Part shown: positions 21,712 to 24,794 of the stretch, piece by piece
How the letters are laid out: the number at the start of each line of letters is the position of its first letter
Numbering within the stretch: the first letter of the stretch is position 1
Assembly: GCA_964447315.1 (NCBI GenBank)
Contig: CAYURQ010000013.1
Coordinates: forward strand, 1 to 24,794
DNA: 24,794 nt
Source of the DNA: MWBV01 sp964447315
GTDB lineage: Archaea; Nanobdellota; Nanobdellia; Pacearchaeales; GW2011-AR1
Direction of reading: 5' to 3'
Position numbers and translations under genes: made by a program
Notes under the pieces: model-generated
What the model saw: the letters and a program-made list of their open reading frames with translations, nothing else
The model's database searches: none
What the model was told of the DNA's origin: nothing

Positions 21712-22563
21712 TTAAAATATTAATACATACAATAGGCATAGCAAAATAACTACTGAAGCAGCAATGTTTTTCCAGTGAAGTTTTTCTTTTAAGAATATTC
21801 TTGCAAATGTGTAAATAAATATTGGCCCTAACATTAAGATTAAAGTTGTTAGAGTAATTCCTAAATATATATATCCATAGTAAACAAAAACCCTGAATAA
21901 AACTATAAGAATTCCTAATCCTAAGAATTCTAGTTCTATTTTTGTGTTTAGATTTTTCATTTTTGGATGGAATATTAAATAACTAATTAAAAAAACTCCA
22001 AAACATCTTAAGAAGTAAAAAGTTATTGGATTGTACAGATTAAGGATTAATTTTGAAATAACTAATTCTAATGCAAATAAAAAGCTGGCATAAATTGCTG
22101 CTCTGAAATATTTGTTGAATTTCAAATGGTGTTTTTCAATATGAAATCCAATTAATGCAGTTCCTGCAATTAAAGCTGGTATTATTATTGAGAAATCTCT
22201 TTCATAAGCTTCTGGATTGAAAATACTAAAAACCATTGCTAGGATAACAACAAACAAGGGATCCATTGCTCTTGCAGGTTCTAAATTGTTTACTTTATCT
22301 CCGCGAAAAGCAAAAAAAGCAAATTTGTTGGCAATTGTAGAGATTAATACTACTATTGAAAAAATTATTATGTTTCTTGTTTGAAATGCTTCTGGACTTA
22401 ATTTCCAGAAGAAAAAAAGCAAAGGAAGCATTACTATTGAGATTCCTAGAAACTTTAGTACCTGGTATTCGTTTATATTAACATTTTTTTTAAGAAGAAC
22501 TTTTTGTAAGGTTATTGCACCTCCTAAACTTAAGGCAGCAATTATTGGAAAAAGTACATACAT
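21712..22563 (-). CDS. EamA/DMT-type transporter
   Basis: A 283-residue integral membrane protein with ten hydrophobic helices arranged as two repeats of five, the form of drug/metabolite (EamA) transporters. Lysines and short charged loops separate the helices (LLKKNVNINEYQ, HIEKHHLKFNKYF). A conserved-type glycine-rich start (ALSLGGAITLQKVLLKK) and a final helix after LKEKLHWKN match the family. The substrate cannot be told. Single gene, divergent from tRNA-Val. Confidence 0.85.
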   Translation of the reverse strand: MYVLFPIIAALSLGGAITLQKVLLKKNVNINEYQVLKFLGISIVMLPLLFFFWKLSPEAFQTRNIIIFSIVVLISTIANKFAFFAFRGDKVNNLEPARAMDPLFVVILAMVFSIFNPEAYERDFSIIIPALIAGTALIGFHIEKHHLKFNKYFRAAIYASFLFALELVISKLILNLYNPITFYFLRCFGVFLISYLIFHPKMKNLNTKIELEFLGLGILIVLFRVFVYYGYIYLGITLTTLILMLGPIFIYTFARIFLKEKLHWKNIAASVVILLCLLYVLIF

Positions 22564-22625
22564 ATTTTATTTAACCTCTTTTATAATTTTGTTAGGAAAA
22601 ATAGTATTAAAAAGTTTATGAAAAA

Positions 22626-22635
22626 CCTTAAAAAC
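22626..22635 (+). promoter_or_regulatory. TATA box of the tRNA-Val transcript
   Basis: The motif ccttaaaaac is preceded by AA, giving AACCTTAAAAAC, and centred about 35 nt before the tRNA. No second promoter is obvious before the gene at 22783. Confidence 0.45.
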
Positions 22636-22665
22636 AAAGAATAGTTCTAATTTTTAGCTTAATAG

Positions 22666-22737
22666 GGACCAGTGGTTCAGTGGTAGAACGTCTCGTTTAC
22701 ACCGAGAAGGTCGGAGGTTCAATTCCTCTCTGGTCCA
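22666..22737 (+). tRNA. tRNA-Val (anticodon UAC)
   Basis: Acceptor GGACCAG/CTGGTCC is perfect. D-arm GTTC/GAAC, anticodon stem TCTCG/CGAGA with loop TTTACAC (anticodon TAC, Val), T-arm GGAGG/CCTCT with TTCAATT, discriminator A. No intron and no encoded CCA. A solo copy of its 3' end is at 23169-23184. Confidence 0.95.
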
Positions 22738-22782
22738 TTAAACCTTGAAAAAGGCAAGAAGAGTTCTGATGAAATAAGGAAA

Positions 22783-23091
22783 ATGGAATTAATAGATTTA
22801 ATAGGAAAAATTGAAGAACAAGGAATTGATGAAGGAGATATTATAGAGTTAAAAGTACAAGATACAATTAAAAAAATTCCTCTTAATGCGGTAGGATATT
22901 TTTATAAACTTGATACTCTGGGGGAAGCTGTTTATTCTAAAAAAAAGAATAAAGAAGGACAAAATCAATTTACATTCATGGGAAAGAAATTTCACTTGTG
23001 GATTTATGGTGAAATTTATGAAAATTTAAATGATGGTTTTAGGCTTAAATCATATAATACAAAAAGGATTATTGATGTAAGGAAAGTTTAA
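22783..23091 (+). CDS. Small putative beta-barrel protein behind tRNA-Val (102 residues)
   Basis: Family not recognised. After a short helix, IDEGDIIELKVQ near 16-27 opens a barrel-like strand pattern, then GYFYKLDTLGEAVYSKKKN, FTFMGKKFHLWIYGEIYE and a final RIIDVRKV strand. No promoter is evident in the 45 nt after tRNA-Val. A CCTT/AAGG hairpin lies there and AGGA precedes the ATG by 4 nt, so it may be read through from the tRNA promoter. It lies between tRNA-Val and the solo copy of the tRNA-Val 3' end, as in the Asp and Tyr arrays. Confidence 0.72.
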   Translation: MELIDLIGKIEEQGIDEGDIIELKVQDTIKKIPLNAVGYFYKLDTLGEAVYSKKKNKEGQNQFTFMGKKFHLWIYGEIYENLNDGFRLKSYNTKRIIDVRKV

Positions 23092-23110
23092 TATACACAC
23101 AAATATTCAC

Positions 23111-23136
23111 ATATATTAATAAAAATATTAATATAT
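23111..23136 (+). terminator. AT hairpin after the tRNA-Val cargo gene
   Basis: A perfect 11-bp stem ATATATTAATA/TATTAATATAT with loop aaaa, followed by tttta. It may be a terminator or processing site, placed between the cargo gene and the solo tRNA end. Confidence 0.5.
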
Positions 23137-23168
23137 TTTACACTGAGAACAGATTCATAGGATGATTA

Positions 23169-23184
23169 TCCTCTCTGGTCCATT
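23169..23184 (+). repeat. Solo tRNA-Val 3' end
   Basis: The sequence tcctctctggtccatt is identical over 16 nt to 22724-22739 (14 nt of tRNA plus two following bases). A small AGGAT/ATCCT hairpin (23159-23172) overlaps its start. The next gene begins 13 nt later. Confidence 0.88.
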
Positions 23185-23196
23185 CTTATTTTTAAA

Positions 23197-23493
23197 ATGA
23201 AAACTTTAACTTCAGCTGTTTTAGAGAATTCAGATGGAAATAAAGAAGTTAAAATAGGGGACAAGGTTTCTTTGTTGAATCCAAGTGTTTTTTCTAATCC
23301 TGTTTTAGTGCGAACTCAAAATTATATTAATAAAAATCTTAAGAAAGAAATTGGTAAACCTCCTTATGAAGTAATTAGTATTTTTCAAGAAGATTCAATT
23401 GTTTATTTAAAGTTAAAGGGAAAAAAAGGAATTAAAGATAAATTAATAACACAATATTTTACATATAATTTTAAATATTCTTATTTCCAATGA
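23197..23493 (+). CDS. Small putative beta-barrel protein (98 residues)
   Basis: Family not recognised. VKIGDKVSLLNP near 18-29 is a barrel-opening strand, followed by PPYEVISIFQEDSIVYLKLKGKKG, a KOW/SH3-like strand-turn-strand. It has Lys-rich loops and no cysteine or membrane span. It begins 13 nt after the solo tRNA-Val end. Its last 25 nt contain the TATA box of tRNA-Gly. By position and type it belongs to the same class as the genes at 6955, 7548, 13151 and 22783. Confidence 0.7.
   Translation: MKTLTSAVLENSDGNKEVKIGDKVSLLNPSVFSNPVLVRTQNYINKNLKKEIGKPPYEVISIFQEDSIVYLKLKGKKGIKDKLITQYFTYNFKYSYFQ
23469..23477 (+). promoter_or_regulatory. TATA box of the tRNA-Gly transcript
   Basis: The motif ttttaaata is centred about 33 nt before tRNA-Gly and lies inside the end of the preceding gene. 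It is the only visible promoter for tRNA-Gly and the sigma-like gene. Confidence 0.5.
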
Positions 23494-23505
23494 ATTTTAA
23501 TTTAA

Positions 23506-23576
23506 GCGTGATTGGTCTAGTGGTATGACGTAACGTTGCCAACGTTGAGACGTGGGTTCAATTCCCGCATCGCGCA
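23506..23576 (+). tRNA. tRNA-Gly (anticodon GCC)
   Basis: Acceptor GCGTGAT/ATCGCGC, D-arm GTC/GAC, anticodon stem TAACG/CGTTG with loop TTGCCAA (anticodon GCC, Gly), T-arm GTGGG/CCCGC with TTCAATT, discriminator A. No CCA. The sigma-like gene starts 4 nt after its end. No solo copy of its 3' end is seen before the window ends. Confidence 0.95.
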
Positions 23577-23579
23577 TTT

Positions 23580-24212
23580 ATGGCTAATAATTTAGAAAAG
23601 CTCTCTGATGAAGACTTAATAAATAATGCTAAAAGCAATAATGGAATTTCTGTTAATTCAGTAAGTGAATTGTTTAATAGGTATAAATGGATTGTTCATA
23701 TTATATCTAATAATATTTTAAAAAAAAGAGAAGATGTTGAAGATAATATTCATGATGTTTTTTTGATTTTTTATTCAAATATCAATAAATTTGAAAATAA
23801 ACATAAAAATAGTTTTCATGGGTGGATTTCTAAAATATCTTATAATACTGCAATAAGTAAATATAGAAAAAAAGTATATAGAAATACAAATAATTTTTCT
23901 GAAATTGTTTTTAATTCAGATTCTTTCTTTGATCAAAGTAGTTTGTATTGGTTGCTAGATGAATCTGATTCTCCTGAGCAAATAAAAATAAGGAAAGATA
24001 GACAAGAGAAGGTTTTTTTTGAATTAAATAAATTAGATAAAGAAAAAAAAGGCAAAATAGGAAGTATGTTATATAAGTATTATTTTTTAGATAAGAGTTA
24101 TAAGGAAATTTCTGATTCTTTAGGAATTCCAATGGGAACAGTTAAATCTAAAATTCATTTTGCTAAAAAAACTCTTAAAGATAGTTTGAAAGAATATAGG
24201 TTTCTTGATTGA
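23580..24212 (+). CDS. ECF-type RNA polymerase sigma factor-like protein
   Basis: A 210-residue protein with both ECF domains. The sigma-2 region at about 30-97 has LFNRYKWIVHIISNNIL, then EDVEDNIHDVFLIFYSNINKF and FHGWISKISYNTAISKYRKK, close to the bacterial core-binding and -10 recognition pattern. The sigma-4 region at about 145-203 ends in a helix-turn-helix, YKEISDSLGIPMGTVKSKIH. The linker is acidic. Archaea use TBP and TFB, so a bacterial-type sigma is out of place; base composition nevertheless matches the neighbours. The start follows tRNA-Gly by 3 nt of spacer, and in-frame TGA at 23526-23528 blocks any upstream extension beyond the tRNA. It could instead be a repurposed DNA-binding protein. 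Confidence 0.88.
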   Translation: MANNLEKLSDEDLINNAKSNNGISVNSVSELFNRYKWIVHIISNNILKKREDVEDNIHDVFLIFYSNINKFENKHKNSFHGWISKISYNTAISKYRKKVYRNTNNFSEIVFNSDSFFDQSSLYWLLDESDSPEQIKIRKDRQEKVFFELNKLDKEKKGKIGSMLYKYYFLDKSYKEISDSLGIPMGTVKSKIHFAKKTLKDSLKEYRFLD

Positions 24213-24213
24213 C

Positions 24214-24232
24214 TTTATAAAAATTTAAAAAC
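24214..24232 (+). promoter_or_regulatory. TATA region before the membrane gene
   Basis: Two overlapping TATA-like motifs (tttataaaaa and atttaaaaac) lie 21-39 nt before the ATG at 24253. They give that gene its own promoter, separate from the sigma-like gene. Confidence 0.5.
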
Positions 24233-24252
24233 ATTGTTTATTTATTTATTTT

Positions 24253-24794
24253 ATGGGTATAAATTCTTATAATAATCAGGAAAAGATGCAATATTATGAA
24301 CCTGTAGTTACTGAATTAAATTTAAAAAATCCTTATCAATTTTTATGGGCATTTGCAATTGGAATATTTTTTGCATTGCTTTTTATAATTGGACTTGTTT
24401 ATTTTGATTTTGAATTATATATTGCCTTTGGAATTTTTTTAATATTAATTGTCGTTTATACAGTTATTCTTTTCTTTTTACTAGGTTCTAAAAAAGTCAG
24501 AGAAATAAAACAATTTGCAGTTAAAACTGTGGAAAAACCAGTTGTAAAAGAAGTTGTAATAGAAAAACCAGTTGTAAAAGAAGTTATTGTAGAAAAAGAA
24601 GTTCCAAAAGAGGTAATTAGAAGAGTTGAAGTTGAAAAACCAGTTTATATTCAGGCTCCTTCTAAACCCAAGAAAAAATTAGAAATCAAGAAATATAATT
24701 TTGTTGCATCAAGTGAAGAAAAAACTTATCATAAAGGAACTTGCAGATTCTCAAAGTTAATAAAAAGAAAGTATAAAGAACATAACGATTCTGA
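24253..24794 (+). CDS. Two-span membrane protein with repeat linker and Ada-like Cys domain (partial)
   Basis: Runs off the window after 180 codons. Residues 1-27 are cytoplasmic-like, then two membrane helices (about 30-51 and 55-77). A linker of Val/Lys/Glu/Pro repeats follows (EKPVVKEVV, EKPVVKEVI, EKEVPKEVI, VEKPVYI). Last comes KYNFVASSEEKTYHKGTCRF, which resembles the small Ada-type metal-binding domain YVASxxxxxYHxxxC. The rest is missing. It sits 40 nt after the sigma-like gene and in the same direction, so a membrane partner is possible, but it has its own TATA. Confidence 0.7.
   Translation, partial: MGINSYNNQEKMQYYEPVVTELNLKNPYQFLWAFAIGIFFALLFIIGLVYFDFELYIAFGIFLILIVVYTVILFFLLGSKKVREIKQFAVKTVEKPVVKEVVIEKPVVKEVIVEKEVPKEVIRRVEVEKPVYIQAPSKPKKKLEIKKYNFVASSEEKTYHKGTCRFSKLIKRKYKEHNDS

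Noticed and set aside
5703..24794. An insertion sequence, transposase or integrase explaining the tRNA-end copies
   Set aside because: No protein in the window shows a transposase or recombinase motif, and no terminal inverted repeats flank the cassettes.

Overview
The window looks like a chromosomal segment of a very AT-rich archaeon, most likely a DPANN lineage of the Pacearchaeota/Woesearchaeota kind. Evidence: a group II chaperonin (thermosome), a tRNA-Tyr with C1-G72 and an intron at 37/38 in a textbook bulge-helix-bulge, tRNAs without encoded CCA, TATA boxes about 25-32 nt before start codons (leaderless genes), archaeal class III (pilin-type) signal peptides, and many small orphan proteins. 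The lineage is inference; there is no rRNA here. A run of 10 N at 1491-1500 marks an assembly gap.

Layout. 1-4726: seryl-tRNA synthetase, an ORF broken by the gap, a coiled-coil protein, two small zinc ribbons, a small basic protein and a TspO-like membrane protein. 4754-7430: a minus-strand block headed by tRNA-Asp, with Fic and small orphan genes. 7548-11914: surface and membrane proteins (mucin-like anchored protein, metzincin protease, pilin-like von Willebrand A protein). 12004-14993: a plus-strand block headed by intron-containing tRNA-Tyr and ending in a three-gene archaeosortase cassette. 15043-18370: pilin-like protein, a large exported protein, CBS/zinc-ribbon protein. 18510-22563: thermosome operon, radical SAM/SPASM enzyme, EamA-type transporter. 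22666-24794: tRNA-Val and tRNA-Gly with small genes, an ECF sigma-like gene and a partial membrane protein.

The strongest unexplained pattern is that three tRNA genes (Asp, Tyr, Val) are each followed by one or more solo copies of their own 3' end (10-16 nt), in the same orientation. Almost every stretch between copies holds one or a few short genes reading in the tRNA's direction. This looks like repeated integration at tRNA 3' ends leaving tandem arrays of small cassettes. Cargo includes small putative beta-barrel proteins, anchored proteins, a frameshifted gene and a complete archaeosortase-substrate pair. No integrase is visible in the window. In addition tRNA-Asp and tRNA-Tyr each have a second copy of exactly nucleotides 1-14 upstream, facing an inverted complement, so that each tRNA has a structured leader.

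The second notable point is a bacterial-type ECF sigma factor gene starting 4 nt after tRNA-Gly, where the only visible promoter is that of the tRNA. All functional calls come from reading the sequence; no database search was run.
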